DNA of 64,000 nucleotides from Mycolicibacterium komossense (GTDB lineage: Bacteria > Actinomycetota > Actinomycetes > Mycobacteriales > Mycobacteriaceae). The stretch covers positions 1 through 64,000 of the forward strand of contig NZ_JACKTY010000043.1 of assembly GCF_025822605.1 (NCBI RefSeq), written 5' to 3'. Positions 51,481 through 60,238 of this stretch are shown here, piece after piece; position 1 is the stretch's first letter; the number at the start of each line of letters is the position of its first letter. The position numbers and the translations under genes are program-made. The notes under the pieces are model-generated. The model saw only the letters and a program-made list of their open reading frames with translations. It ran no database searches and had not been told where the DNA came from.

Positions 51481-52262
51481 TAGGCGTGTGCGCCCCCGTC
51501 GACACGGATTTCGGTACCGGTGATGAACCGGCCGTCGTCGGAGGCAACCATGGCGATCACCGCGGCGACCGCACCGGGATCGCCCAGGATCTCGTTGTCC
51601 CGGCCACCGATCAATGGGGTCTGTTTGGCCCAGAGCCCGATGTCATAGCCTTCGGGCATCTTGTCCAGGGTCGACATCGCCAAAGCTGTTGCCACACCAC
51701 CGGGCTGGATGTTGACCGCGCGCAACCCCTGCTTGGAGTACTCGAGTGCCAAGGCGTGAGTGAACGCCAAGACGCCGCCCTTGCTGGCGGCGTAGGCCGC
51801 CATGTAAGGATGCGCAAACGACGCGGCGGTAGAGGTGAAGTTCACCACCACGCCGTGACCGGACTCCAGCAGCGACGGGAGTGCCTGGCGGGTCATCAGA
51901 AACGTCCCGGTCAGGTTCACCGCCAGCGTGTCGTTCCAGTCGGCCAGCGTGTGCTCGTGAGTATGGGCGCAGCGCTGGATCGCGGCGGCGTTCACCAGAA
52001 CGTCGAGACCACCGAGATCAGTCACCGCTGCGTCGACGGCCGCGGCCACCGCGCCCTCGGACGATATGTCGAGAACCGCTGTGGTGAGCCGCTTTCCGTT
52101 GCCCGCCTCGTCGGCGGCGGCGGTAGTGGCGGCCAGTCCTGCCTCGGACACGTCGTACGCCACAACGGTGGCATCCTCGTCGAGCAGGCGCGCCACCGTA
52201 GCTGCGCCGATCCCTGAGCCGGCGCCGGTCACGATGACTTTTCGATCGGTGAATCGCTGCAT
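51480..52262 (-). CDS. SDR family oxidoreductase
   Basis: A 260-residue short-chain dehydrogenase. TGAGSGIGAATVARLL, NAAAIQ in place of NNAG, FTSTAASFAHPYMAAYAASK (Ser, Tyr and Lys) and the C-terminal FITGTEIRVDGGAHA are the landmarks. The Asp in AYDVSE suggests NAD. It follows the gene for a possible iron-dependent protein by 19 bp. It likely oxidises an alcohol made from the cluster's substrate. Confidence 0.9.
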   Translation of the reverse strand: MQRFTDRKVIVTGAGSGIGAATVARLLDEDATVVAYDVSEAGLAATTAAADEAGNGKRLTTAVLDISSEGAVAAAVDAAVTDLGGLDVLVNAAAIQRCAHTHEHTLADWNDTLAVNLTGTFLMTRQALPSLLESGHGVVVNFTSTAASFAHPYMAAYAASKGGVLAFTHALALEYSKQGLRAVNIQPGGVATALAMSTLDKMPEGYDIGLWAKQTPLIGGRDNEILGDPGAVAAVIAMVASDDGRFITGTEIRVDGGAHA

Positions 52263-52281
52263 GGTTTCCGTCTCTTCCGGG

Positions 52282-53358
52282 TCAGGCCAACTGAAAAGCG
52301 CTCAGCGGTGCCTCGTCCGGGTACACAGCCGGAGCGCCGGGATCGTAGGCGGCGTTGAGCGCACCGATGAACTCGGGATCGTGCAGAGGGGCACTCGGGA
52401 TGTCGAGTTTGATACCGGTCTTGGCGAGGTTGTCGACCAGCATGTCGATCGCCTTGTCGATGGTGAGGTCGTCAGACCCGTCCATGTTCTTCTTCAGCTC
52501 GTCGAGGTCTGCGAACACCTCAGCCGACCAGTGCACCAGGAAGCGCAGCTCGTCGGTGTGGTGCCGGGCGATCACCTTGTCATCGTTCTTGAGCAGCCAG
52601 TGATCTCGGTCCTGTGGATCACCTGTGAAGACGGTGTCGAACGCCAGGCCGGCCGGCATCTGTTGTTCCAGTGGGCCGTTGGCCTCCCCGCGGTGCATCA
52701 TCATCTCGTTCTGGACCACCACGCCACGGTTGTATACCGGGGGGAGCAGGCGACCCGGCGCCCGCAGTGGCCCCTCGGGCCAGTAGGTGAAGCCACTGTT
52801 TTCGTCATGGGAGAACCAGGTGATCACCTGGGCCATCTTGATCAGATAGTCGGTGAACAGACCCGACTTACCCATCACGCTGCACAGCCAGGTGGGTGCG
52901 TTCTCGTGGCGCACGCCGCGGAAGCTCGGCGAGTCCAGATGCCCGGGATCGCGGTTTGCGCAAGGGCCGTTGATGTTGAACAGCATCAACTCTGGTTTGG
53001 CGTACTCGGCATTCCAGTAGGACTTCGCCTGACTGAGGAACGCCTCGTTGTAGAACACGTCGTGCAATTCGGGGTACAGCACGGCGCCGTAGTTGGCGAG
53101 GTAGCCGCGGAAAGTCGGGGTGAGGAACATGTCCAGCGACGGGGTGAAGCCCTCGGGGAACGCGCCACTCATGGTGGCCATCAACTCGTCGGCAGAGGCG
53201 AAGTGCTGGGCGATGATCAGGTTCCACGGACCCTGCGTGCGGACGACGTCAAGGAGCCGCTCCCGCTGGTCATCGGTGTAGACGTCGCTGACCTCGACGG
53301 GCGGTGAGGCGGGTCGCAGGACGTCGGACAGCGCCATCCGCCGTTCATCGGTGAGCAT
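52282..53358 (-). CDS. Unrecognised 358-residue protein with HxD...H pattern
   Basis: I do not recognise this family with certainty. It has no signal peptide or membrane segment. PWNLIIAQHF, PELHDVFYNEAFL and WNAEYAKPELMLFNINGP are well-formed core segments. NRDPGHLDSPSFRGVRHENAP (quoted in part: His140, Asp142) and later NEMMMHRGEANGP (His222, Arg223) form an HxD...H pattern like that of Fe(II)/2-oxoglutarate oxygenases of the jelly-roll (phytanoyl-CoA hydroxylase-like) fold. Spacing of about 80 residues between the pairs fits the fold. This is an inference from pattern only. It lies between an SDR and an esterase in the ketone-catabolism run, where an extra hydroxylation would make sense. 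Confidence 0.8.
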   Translation of the reverse strand: MLTDERRMALSDVLRPASPPVEVSDVYTDDQRERLLDVVRTQGPWNLIIAQHFASADELMATMSGAFPEGFTPSLDMFLTPTFRGYLANYGAVLYPELHDVFYNEAFLSQAKSYWNAEYAKPELMLFNINGPCANRDPGHLDSPSFRGVRHENAPTWLCSVMGKSGLFTDYLIKMAQVITWFSHDENSGFTYWPEGPLRAPGRLLPPVYNRGVVVQNEMMMHRGEANGPLEQQMPAGLAFDTVFTGDPQDRDHWLLKNDDKVIARHHTDELRFLVHWSAEVFADLDELKKNMDGSDDLTIDKAIDMLVDNLAKTGIKLDIPSAPLHDPEFIGALNAAYDPGAPAVYPDEAPLSAFQLA

Positions 53359-53452
53359 GGAGTCTCCTCTGGTCGTTCGTTAGTGGGTCGATTGTGTGGT
53401 GAATCTCAGCGTCGGGAAGCTGCGCGGTCCGGTGACCGGGACATCAGCTGGG

Positions 53453-54403
53453 TCAAAACGGCAAGGGGTGGGCGAATTTCGCCCGGAGCAGCGCGCCGAT
53501 CTCGGCGATCGCCAGCCGGCCGCGGGCCGTCGCGTCGGCGCGCATCAAAAACCCGTGGTAGACACCGGGATAGCGGGTCAAAGTGGTCTGCACCCCGGCT
53601 TCGCAGAGCCGGGCTGCGTACCGTTCGCCCCAATCCCGGATCGGATCGGATTCGGCGGTGGCGATGATCGCCGCGGGCAGCCCGGATAGATCGGCAGCAT
53701 AGGCGGGTACCCGGTATTCGTCGTGCGGTGCTCCTGCCCCGGTATCGGCCAGGTTGTGCATGTAGTTGATGTCGTCGAGCGAGAGCATCGGTGCGTCGGG
53801 CAGTGCGGTGATCGACGGAGCGGCCATGTCGCGGTCCAGGCCTGGATACATCAGCACCTGGGCACAGATCCTGGGCCCGCCGTGGTCGCGGGCCGCCAGG
53901 GCCACCGCGGCTGCCAACGATCCACCCGCGCTGTCACCGGCCACCGCGAGCCGAGTGGCATCGACGCCGAGCGTCTCGGCATTATCGGCCACCCACGTCG
54001 TAGCGGTGTAGGCATCGTCGAACTGCGCCGGCGGGGGATTTTCCGGTGCCAGCCGGTAATCGACCGACACCACGGTCGCGGCGCTGGCCGCGGCCAACAT
54101 CCTGGCCAGTGGTTCGAAGGAGTGGTTGGAGCCCAACACCATTCCGCCGCCGTGGAAATACAGCACGACAGCGGAACTGGCGTCAGTGGTGGGTCGGTAG
54201 ATGCGCAGGGGGATCGGACCTGACGGGCCGGGCGCCATGCGATCTTCGATGGCCTCCATCGGAGGCATGGTGTCGGGCAGGGGAGCCGACTCGAGACCGT
54301 CCCGGACGGCGGCCAAGCCCCGCTGGCGCATCGGCGGCACGACTCCGAATGCCGCAACTCGGGCGGCGGCGTCGGGGTCCAGTGGGGGTCGGGTCCTGGT
54401 CAT
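53453..54403 (-). CDS. Alpha/beta hydrolase (HSL-family esterase)
   Basis: A 316-residue esterase. The oxyanion-hole motif HGGGM is in VLYFHGGGMVLGSN, the nucleophile elbow is GDSAGGS, the aspartate follows in ATAESDPIRDWGERYA and the histidine in GVYHGFLMRAD. Acetyl-ester and small aryl-ester hydrolases of this group often accompany Baeyer-Villiger enzymes, splitting the ester formed. One such enzyme is encoded at 63082, so this is the natural second step. Its ATG overlaps the stop of the upstream SDR by four bases (ATGA). Confidence 0.9.
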   Translation of the reverse strand: MTRTRPPLDPDAAARVAAFGVVPPMRQRGLAAVRDGLESAPLPDTMPPMEAIEDRMAPGPSGPIPLRIYRPTTDASSAVVLYFHGGGMVLGSNHSFEPLARMLAAASAATVVSVDYRLAPENPPPAQFDDAYTATTWVADNAETLGVDATRLAVAGDSAGGSLAAAVALAARDHGGPRICAQVLMYPGLDRDMAAPSITALPDAPMLSLDDINYMHNLADTGAGAPHDEYRVPAYAADLSGLPAAIIATAESDPIRDWGERYAARLCEAGVQTTLTRYPGVYHGFLMRADATARGRLAIAEIGALLRAKFAHPLPF

Positions 54404-55266
54404 TGCGTCGCTGGATCGAATCGGCGCGCCGTCCGCAGTATCGGCGCCCGTTGACTGGCAAGGACATTGGCGCGCTCGGTCATCGCCGCCCCGACGTAGT
54501 CGGGCTGGGTGAGTAGATAGAAGCGGCCTTCGGCAGCCTGGTCGAACACCACCTGCGCAGCGGTGACGGGATCCATCGCCTCCGCCTTGATGTCGAGCAT
54601 CGCCAGACGCTGGGATTCGGCGGCCTCGACATCGCTGCCGTCCCCGTCGACGCCGCCGGCGGATTCGAAGATATTGGACACGACCGCGCCCGGCAACACG
54701 GCCTGGACGTGGATGTGGTCATGACCGGCGTGGGCAACCTCCAGTGCAAGGCATTCGGTCAGCGCGAGCACGGCATGTTTGCTCATGATGTAGGGCGCCT
54801 GCAGGGGGACGACGGCGACGCCACCGATCGAGGACAGGTTCCACACCCACGAAGGGTGGCCCGCCTCGATCATCTTGGGTAGGAACGCGCGAATTCCATG
54901 GAAGACCCCACTGACGTTGACGTCGACCACCCGATTCCAGTTGGCGACCGGGGTATCCCACAGGTACCCGAACTGTTCGACGCCGGCGTTGTTGACCAGC
55001 AGCCGTACCGGACCGACGTCGGCGTAGACGCGCTCGGCCAGCGCGGCCACGGAGTCCGGGTCGCGCACGTCGCAGACGGCCGGCACCGCGTGACCACCGG
55101 CGGCGTTAAGTTCGCCGGCCAGCGCGTCCGCGGCGCCGGCATCGATATCGGCGAGCACCACGGTCATCCCGAGCGAACTGGCGTGGCGAGCCAACCCGGC
55201 GCCGATGCCCGCGCCGGCACCGGTGATGACGGCGACGCCGCCGGAGTAGAGGTCTCTGGCCGACAT
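54400..55266 (-). CDS. SDR family oxidoreductase
   Basis: A 288-residue short-chain dehydrogenase with TGAGAGIGAGLARHASSLG, NNAGVEQFG, a serine in WNLSSIGGVAV and the active-site YIMSKHAVLALTECLALEV. The Asp in LADIDAG suggests NAD. The C-terminus (FYLLTQPDYVGAAMTERANV) is of the mycobacterial type without a VDGG end. It ends four bases before the NTF2-like gene and is coupled to the esterase gene. Confidence 0.9.
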   Translation of the reverse strand: MSARDLYSGGVAVITGAGAGIGAGLARHASSLGMTVVLADIDAGAADALAGELNAAGGHAVPAVCDVRDPDSVAALAERVYADVGPVRLLVNNAGVEQFGYLWDTPVANWNRVVDVNVSGVFHGIRAFLPKMIEAGHPSWVWNLSSIGGVAVVPLQAPYIMSKHAVLALTECLALEVAHAGHDHIHVQAVLPGAVVSNIFESAGGVDGDGSDVEAAESQRLAMLDIKAEAMDPVTAAQVVFDQAAEGRFYLLTQPDYVGAAMTERANVLASQRAPILRTARRFDPATQ

Positions 55267-55270
55267 CGGG

Positions 55271-55774
55271 TTACGAGCCTGCCGGGGCGGTAGCAGCGGC
55301 TTTCGCGCTGTGCTCGGCGAACGGGATCGAATCCTCGGCGTCTAGAACGACTCTCAGTGAGGTCAACACCAACCCGGTTGCACCGCGCCGGATACCGGCG
55401 TCGACGATACCGCTGGAGACAGCGAAGGGCACCGAGTTGGTGACCTGATTGACGTACAGGTAGAAGCGCACCGTGGTGACTTCGCCATCAGGTCCAGTGC
55501 CGGTACCCGTACGGAACAAGTTGGTGGCGTGATGGCGCAGCGGATAGGGGTTTTCGTTGCGGTGCGCGATGAGCCATTCGAGAGTTTCGGCGCCACCGTG
55601 TAATTCGGCTGCGAGTAGATGCTCGAAAGCGCAGTTACCGGAGTCCGACCGGCTCAGGTACTCCATCTCGTCGCCGATACGAGCGCCCAGCTCGTCGAAG
55701 TGGCCCTGATCGTAGTGGTACCAGAAGCCGGCGATGAATTCCTGGACCTCGGACAGCGTGATCTCGTTGCTCAT
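55271..55774 (-). CDS. NTF2-like / SnoaL-like protein
   Basis: A 167-residue NTF2-fold protein. VQEFIAGFWYHYDQGHFDEL is the opening helix, followed by GDEMEYLSRSDSG, a helix EHLLAAELHGGAETLEWL, the HHATNLFRTG segment and a C-terminal sheet. The ATG at 55774 begins the fold; an in-frame ATG at 55810 adds a short lead. It is the second NTF2-like protein of this gene run, so perhaps two different cone-fold steps (dehydration, isomerisation) exist. Function unknown. Confidence 0.82.
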   Translation of the reverse strand: MSNEITLSEVQEFIAGFWYHYDQGHFDELGARIGDEMEYLSRSDSGNCAFEHLLAAELHGGAETLEWLIAHRNENPYPLRHHATNLFRTGTGTGPDGEVTTVRFYLYVNQVTNSVPFAVSSGIVDAGIRRGATGLVLTSLRVVLDAEDSIPFAEHSAKAAATAPAGS

Positions 55775-55837
55775 GGCAGGCAGTCTTCTCGACTGTGTCG
55801 CCGGAAACACCAGTGATGCCCGATCAGTGGACCACTG

Positions 55838-56875
55838 TCAGCCGGTGATCATGTTCCACAGTCTCGCCGAACCTGCCTGTAGTGCCGCGTCTGTTACGAC
55901 CTCGTCCCAGTGCCGAACCGAACCGAACTCGCCGCGCCAAGCCAGCGCGGCTCGGGTGAATTCGTGCAGCCGGTGTTCGCGAGTGGTGCCCATGGCGCCG
56001 TGCACCTGATGCCCGTTGCGCACCACTACCGACGTGGCGTGGCCCGCGCATGAACGGGCCACCGCGACAAGGAAATCGAGGTTGGTGCTGGACCAGTCGC
56101 TGGTGACGGCGGCCGAGAGCGCGGCCTCGGTCGCCGACCGGGCCAGCGCGGCCTCGGCGGCGATATCGGAGATCAGGTTCTGCACCGTCTGGAACTTCGA
56201 CAGCGGGCGGCCGAACTGGATGCGGGAGGTGGTGTGCTCGACAGACATCGCCAGAATCTGATCCAGTGCGGCGCAGACCTGAATGGCGCGAACCAATGCG
56301 GATTTGCACCGCAGCTGCGCCAGCGCTTCGGCTGATACGGGCCCACCGCGGAGCCTGCGCAGGTCGGCGCGTACCGTGTCACGCGGTTCGCCGATCATGT
56401 TGGCGCCCGGTGTGATCTGTAGATCGCCGGGGTCGGCATCGGTCATCCAGTACTGATCTGCATCGGGCCAGACGACGACGATCCGATCGGCGCCAGCCGC
56501 CCAGGGCACCAACGTCGCGACACCGTGGTCATCGAGCAGAGCCACCGTCCGTACCGCGCTACCGCTGGGCGTCCCGTTGGCGTCCAGCAGCCAGCACGCC
56601 ATCAGATCGTGCTCGGCCAACGGAAGCCGGACGCCGTGCCGGACCGCGGCGGAGATCAGCTCGGCCGCCTCATACCAACCGGCCCCGCTGCCGCCGGCGG
56701 ATTCCGCACCGGTCAGGCGCGCCAAGCCGAGTTCGTGGAGCGCTTGCCACAGCGCGGGGTCTCGCTGTGCGCGCGCGGCCGGCAGATGGGTGTCGCGGTA
56801 GTCGGCGAAGACCGAATTCATCATGTCGACGACGGCGGGGTCGACACCAACCCCGGTGAGTTCGGTGGTGCTCAT
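55838..56875 (-). CDS. Acyl-CoA dehydrogenase, non-catalytic-type subunit (FadE)
   Basis: A 345-residue acyl-CoA dehydrogenase-fold protein that resembles the smaller partner in mycobacterial alpha2-beta2 FadE enzymes (ChsE-type). It has FARLTGAESAGGSGAGWYEA-like N-terminal parts, SRIQFGRPLSKFQTVQNLISD and HQVHGAMGTTREHRLHEFTR. The usual catalytic glutamate motifs of single-chain ACADs (FEGTN or similar) are absent. Its ATG overlaps the stop of the larger FadE gene by four bases, so the two are made together. It probably binds FAD at the shared interface with that partner. Steroid or side-chain acyl-CoA substrates are typical of such pairs. Confidence 0.88.
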   Translation of the reverse strand: MSTTELTGVGVDPAVVDMMNSVFADYRDTHLPAARAQRDPALWQALHELGLARLTGAESAGGSGAGWYEAAELISAAVRHGVRLPLAEHDLMACWLLDANGTPSGSAVRTVALLDDHGVATLVPWAAGADRIVVVWPDADQYWMTDADPGDLQITPGANMIGEPRDTVRADLRRLRGGPVSAEALAQLRCKSALVRAIQVCAALDQILAMSVEHTTSRIQFGRPLSKFQTVQNLISDIAAEAALARSATEAALSAAVTSDWSSTNLDFLVAVARSCAGHATSVVVRNGHQVHGAMGTTREHRLHEFTRAALAWRGEFGSVRHWDEVVTDAALQAGSARLWNMITG

Positions 56876-58020
56876 CGCATCCCCAATCCGCGCGCGATCA
56901 CGCCGCGCAACACTTCGTTGGTCCCGCCGCGCAGCGTGAAACCCGGGCGCTGATCCACCGCGACCGAGATCAGCTCGAGGAGTGCGGGATGTGCGCCGGT
57001 GCCGCCGGCGCACAAGTCCGCGTAGTCCGCGATGTCGCCCTCGGTGCTGGTGCCAAGAACTTTGACCACGGCCGCAGGTACATCAGCGGGGTCATGGCGC
57101 TGCAGCGCACCGGCCACCGCGCTGGACATCTGATGCAGGCCCGCGACCCGCGCTACCAGGCGGCCGAGGTCGCTGTCGCGTGCTGTGGGGTTGGTGGCCA
57201 TGTGTTCGGCAGTGGCTGCGAGCAGCATGAAAGTGGACAGGAACCGCTCGGGGCCGCTGCGTTCGAAGGCCAGTTCCGAGGTCACCTGTTGCCAACCCGC
57301 ACCGATCTGACCGAACACCATGGCGTCGGGCACGAACACGTCGTCGAGAATGACCTCGTTGAAGTGGTGGGCGCCGTTCATCGAGATGATCGGTCGGATA
57401 TCGACGCCGGGCGCGTCGAGTCTGACGATGAACTGGCTCAGACCAGCGTGACGATGCGCCGGATCGGCCGGTGCGGTCCGGGCCAACACGATGAATGCAT
57501 GCGCGCGGTGGGCGCCGGATGTCCACACTTTCGTACCGGAGAGCAACCACCCCCCGTCGACCTGCGTGGCGCGCGTGCGCACACTGGCCAAGTCGGAGCC
57601 GGAGTCCGGTTCGCTCATCCCGATGGCGAAGAAGCACTCACCGCGGACGATCTTCGGCAGGAACTCCGACTTCTGCTGCGCAGTACCGTATTTCAGCAGT
57701 GACGGCACGATCTGCCGGTCGGCGATCCAGTGGGCCGCCACCGGTGCTCCGGCGGCGAGCATTTCCTCGGCGACGACGAACCGTTCGACGGATGTCCTAC
57801 CGTGTCCGTCGTATTCGGGAGGAACTGTCATGCCCAACCAGCCGCGTCGCGCCATTGCGGCGGTGAAGGTCTCGTCCCAGCCGGACAGCCAGGCGTCTAC
57901 CGACGGGGTGAACGCGCCGGCGGCGAGCTGCTCGGCGAGGAATGCGCGCACTTCGGCGCGTAGGGCGTCGGTGCTCGACGGGTCGATGGTGGCCGGTGGT
58001 ACCAGTCGGGGCAGTGTCAT
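56872..58020 (-). CDS. Acyl-CoA dehydrogenase, catalytic-type subunit (FadE)
   Basis: A 382-residue acyl-CoA dehydrogenase. It has WDETFTAAMARRGWLGMTVP, IGMSEPDSGSDLASVRTRA, WTSGAHRAHAFIVLART, and FERSGPERFLST, in which the Glu lies at the helix-G position used as base in long-chain/ChsE-like ACADs. The end has RPGFTLRGGTNEVLRGVIARGLG. Together with the following smaller subunit it should form a heterotetramer. ATG 58020 overlaps the crotonase stop by four bases (ATGA). It sits after CoA ligase, alcohol and aldehyde dehydrogenase genes in the same direction, as expected for the first oxidation in a beta-oxidation-like sequence. Confidence 0.9.
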   Translation of the reverse strand: MTLPRLVPPATIDPSSTDALRAEVRAFLAEQLAAGAFTPSVDAWLSGWDETFTAAMARRGWLGMTVPPEYDGHGRTSVERFVVAEEMLAAGAPVAAHWIADRQIVPSLLKYGTAQQKSEFLPKIVRGECFFAIGMSEPDSGSDLASVRTRATQVDGGWLLSGTKVWTSGAHRAHAFIVLARTAPADPAHRHAGLSQFIVRLDAPGVDIRPIISMNGAHHFNEVILDDVFVPDAMVFGQIGAGWQQVTSELAFERSGPERFLSTFMLLAATAEHMATNPTARDSDLGRLVARVAGLHQMSSAVAGALQRHDPADVPAAVVKVLGTSTEGDIADYADLCAGGTGAHPALLELISVAVDQRPGFTLRGGTNEVLRGVIARGLGMR

Positions 58021-58796
58021 GATCGGGTCCGCCACTTCTCGATACGTCGTTCATGTTCGGCGTCGCGGTGTGCCAGCGGTTGCATGGCGGCGGCCATACC
58101 GAGCGTTGACTCGAGCAGTCCGGTGCGCGACTCTTGCAGCAGGCGCTTGGCCATCCGCAGCGCGTGGGGTGGGTTCTTGGCGATGCGCTCCGCGAGATCA
58201 ATTGCGGCCGAGAGCAATTCGTCGTGCGGGACGACCCGGGTGACCAGGCCCCATTCCAGTGCGGTCGTGGCATCGATTCGATCACCGGTCAGCGTCATCT
58301 CCGCGGCGCGCTCGTAGCCGATGGCGCGCTGCAGGAACCAGGTACCCCCATCGCCGGGGACAAGGCCGATCTGTACGAAGCTCTCGGCGAAGGACGCACG
58401 CTCGGACGCGACACGCAAATCGCACATCATCGCGAGATCGCATCCGGCGCCGACGGCCGGTCCGTTGACCGCTGCGATGAGCGGAACTTCTAGGCGGGCC
58501 AGCGCCCTCGGGATGCGCTGAATTCCGTCGACGTACGCGTACCGCTGGTCGATCGGGTCCAGCCCGAACATGCCCTCTCGGTCGGCCATCTCCTTGACGT
58601 TGCCGCCGGCGGAAAAGATCTTGCCCGCACCGGTGAGGATGAGTGCGCGAACCGCGGTGTCGGAGTTGACGATGTCGACCGCGTTTTCCAGGGCTGCGAT
58701 GAAGCCGTTGTCGGTGATCGCGTTGCCGACCGCGGGCAGATTGATGGTCCAGACCTGGATGGCCCCAGATGTTTCGATCGTCAGTGGTGTGGTCAT
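58017..58796 (-). CDS. Crotonase-family enoyl-CoA hydratase/isomerase
   Basis: A 259-residue crotonase. The oxyanion hole is formed by AGGNVKEMADREG and GPAVGAGCDLAMMCDLR. The two glutamates used by classical enoyl-CoA hydratase are replaced: the first is Asp (GCDLA) and the second region reads ESFVQIGLVPGDGGTWFL, with the Asp in PGDGG that PaaG-type isomerases use. It may therefore isomerise, hydrolyse or lyse rather than hydrate. It overlaps its neighbours by four bases on both sides, in the ALDH, crotonase, FadE pair order. Confidence 0.9.
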   Translation of the reverse strand: MTTPLTIETSGAIQVWTINLPAVGNAITDNGFIAALENAVDIVNSDTAVRALILTGAGKIFSAGGNVKEMADREGMFGLDPIDQRYAYVDGIQRIPRALARLEVPLIAAVNGPAVGAGCDLAMMCDLRVASERASFAESFVQIGLVPGDGGTWFLQRAIGYERAAEMTLTGDRIDATTALEWGLVTRVVPHDELLSAAIDLAERIAKNPPHALRMAKRLLQESRTGLLESTLGMAAAMQPLAHRDAEHERRIEKWRTRS

Positions 58797-60211
58797 GACC
58801 GCAGCTGCAGCGATTTGATCTGCAGGAACTCTTCGAAGCCGATTCGGCCGAGTTCGCGGCCGATGCCGGACTTCTTGTAGCCGCCGAAGGGTGCGGCCGG
58901 GTTGTACTTGCCGCCGTTGATGTCGAGTTGACCCGTCTGCACGCGCCGCGCGAAATCGATGGCGGTGTCGTCGTCGGCGGCCCAGACCGCACCGGCCAGT
59001 CCGTAGGGGGTGCCGTTGGCGATCCGCAGTGCGTCCTCGGCGTCGCTGAACGGAATGACCGCCAGCACGGGCCCGAACACCTCCTCCTGTCCCAGTTCGG
59101 AATCGGGGTCGACATCGGCGAATACCGTCGGAGCCACGTAGTAGCCGACGTCGCGGACCTGCTCGGCGCCGCCGGTGAGCAGCCGCGAGCCGTCTCGCTG
59201 GGCCCGCTCGATGAAGCCGCGCACCGTCTCGAACTGCGACTTAGAGGCCGATGGTCCGATGCGGGTGGCCGGATCCCACGGGTCACCGACGGTGTACTTT
59301 GCCGCGGCGGCCTCGACCAGCTCCAGAGCCTCGCGGTACCGCGACTGCGGCACCAGCATCCTGGTGGACGCCATGCAGGTCTGGCCACCGTTGAGGAACG
59401 CACTTCCGACACCGACCTTGACGGCGGTGGCCAGGTCGGCGCCATCGAGGATGACGTTGGCCGACTTGCCGCCCAGTTCCAGTGCCACCTTTTTCACGGT
59501 TTGGCCGGCCAGCTCGCCGACGCGGCTGCCGACACCGGTCGAGCCCGTGAACGACACGAAGTCGACGTCGGGGTGTTGCGCCAGCCGTTCACCGATGATC
59601 CGGCCGGGCCCGGATACCAAATTCACCACGCCCGGGGGCAGCCCGGCGTCCTGTAGCGCCTCGACGAACTCGAACACCGACAATGGTGCCTCGTTGCTCG
59701 GCTTGAGCACCACGGTGCAACCAGCCGCGATAGCCGGTATCACTTTGGCGACCACCTGGTACAGCGGGTAATTCCATGGCGTGATTGCCGCGACAACGCC
59801 GTAGGGCTCGCGCAGCACCAGCGAATTACCTATGCGCTCTTCGAATTCGAAGGTGTCAAGCGCGTCCGCGAAGCCGTGGGCCACCGCGAGCGGAACCTGG
59901 GTCTGCACGGTCTGCGAGATGCGGATCGGCGCACCCATTTCGCGAGTGATGGTTTCCGCGATATCGGGCAGCCGCTTTTCCATGGCGGCGAGTACCGAAG
60001 ACAATCGCGCACGGCGCTCGGCGACGCTGATCAGCGGATCAAAAGCGTGTCGCGCAGCAGCCACCGCGGCGTCGACATCGGCAGCCGAGCCGTTGGGTAC
60101 TGACCCGATCGGCTGCTCGGTGGACGGGTCGATCACATCGATGGCGCCACTACCGTGCGGTGTTACCCACTGTCCGTCGATGAAAAGCGTGGTGCGGGTG
60201 TAGTTGTGCAT
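58793..60211 (-). CDS. Aldehyde dehydrogenase
   Basis: A 472-residue NAD(P)-dependent aldehyde dehydrogenase. PWNYPLYQVVAKVIPAIAAGC, the nucleotide loop FTGSTGVGSRV, the catalytic Glu in ALELGGKSANVIL and the catalytic Cys in NGGQTCMASTRM are present, as is EVFGPVLAVIPF. It oxidises an aldehyde to the acid, which the FadD at 61360 could then activate. With the zinc alcohol dehydrogenase upstream (27 bp) it forms an alcohol-to-acid pair. Its stop is coupled to the crotonase start. Confidence 0.93.
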   Translation of the reverse strand: MHNYTRTTLFIDGQWVTPHGSGAIDVIDPSTEQPIGSVPNGSAADVDAAVAAARHAFDPLISVAERRARLSSVLAAMEKRLPDIAETITREMGAPIRISQTVQTQVPLAVAHGFADALDTFEFEERIGNSLVLREPYGVVAAITPWNYPLYQVVAKVIPAIAAGCTVVLKPSNEAPLSVFEFVEALQDAGLPPGVVNLVSGPGRIIGERLAQHPDVDFVSFTGSTGVGSRVGELAGQTVKKVALELGGKSANVILDGADLATAVKVGVGSAFLNGGQTCMASTRMLVPQSRYREALELVEAAAAKYTVGDPWDPATRIGPSASKSQFETVRGFIERAQRDGSRLLTGGAEQVRDVGYYVAPTVFADVDPDSELGQEEVFGPVLAVIPFSDAEDALRIANGTPYGLAGAVWAADDDTAIDFARRVQTGQLDINGGKYNPAAPFGGYKKSGIGRELGRIGFEEFLQIKSLQLRS

Positions 60212-60238
60212 GTGGTGTCTCTCCGGGAATGTCGGCGT

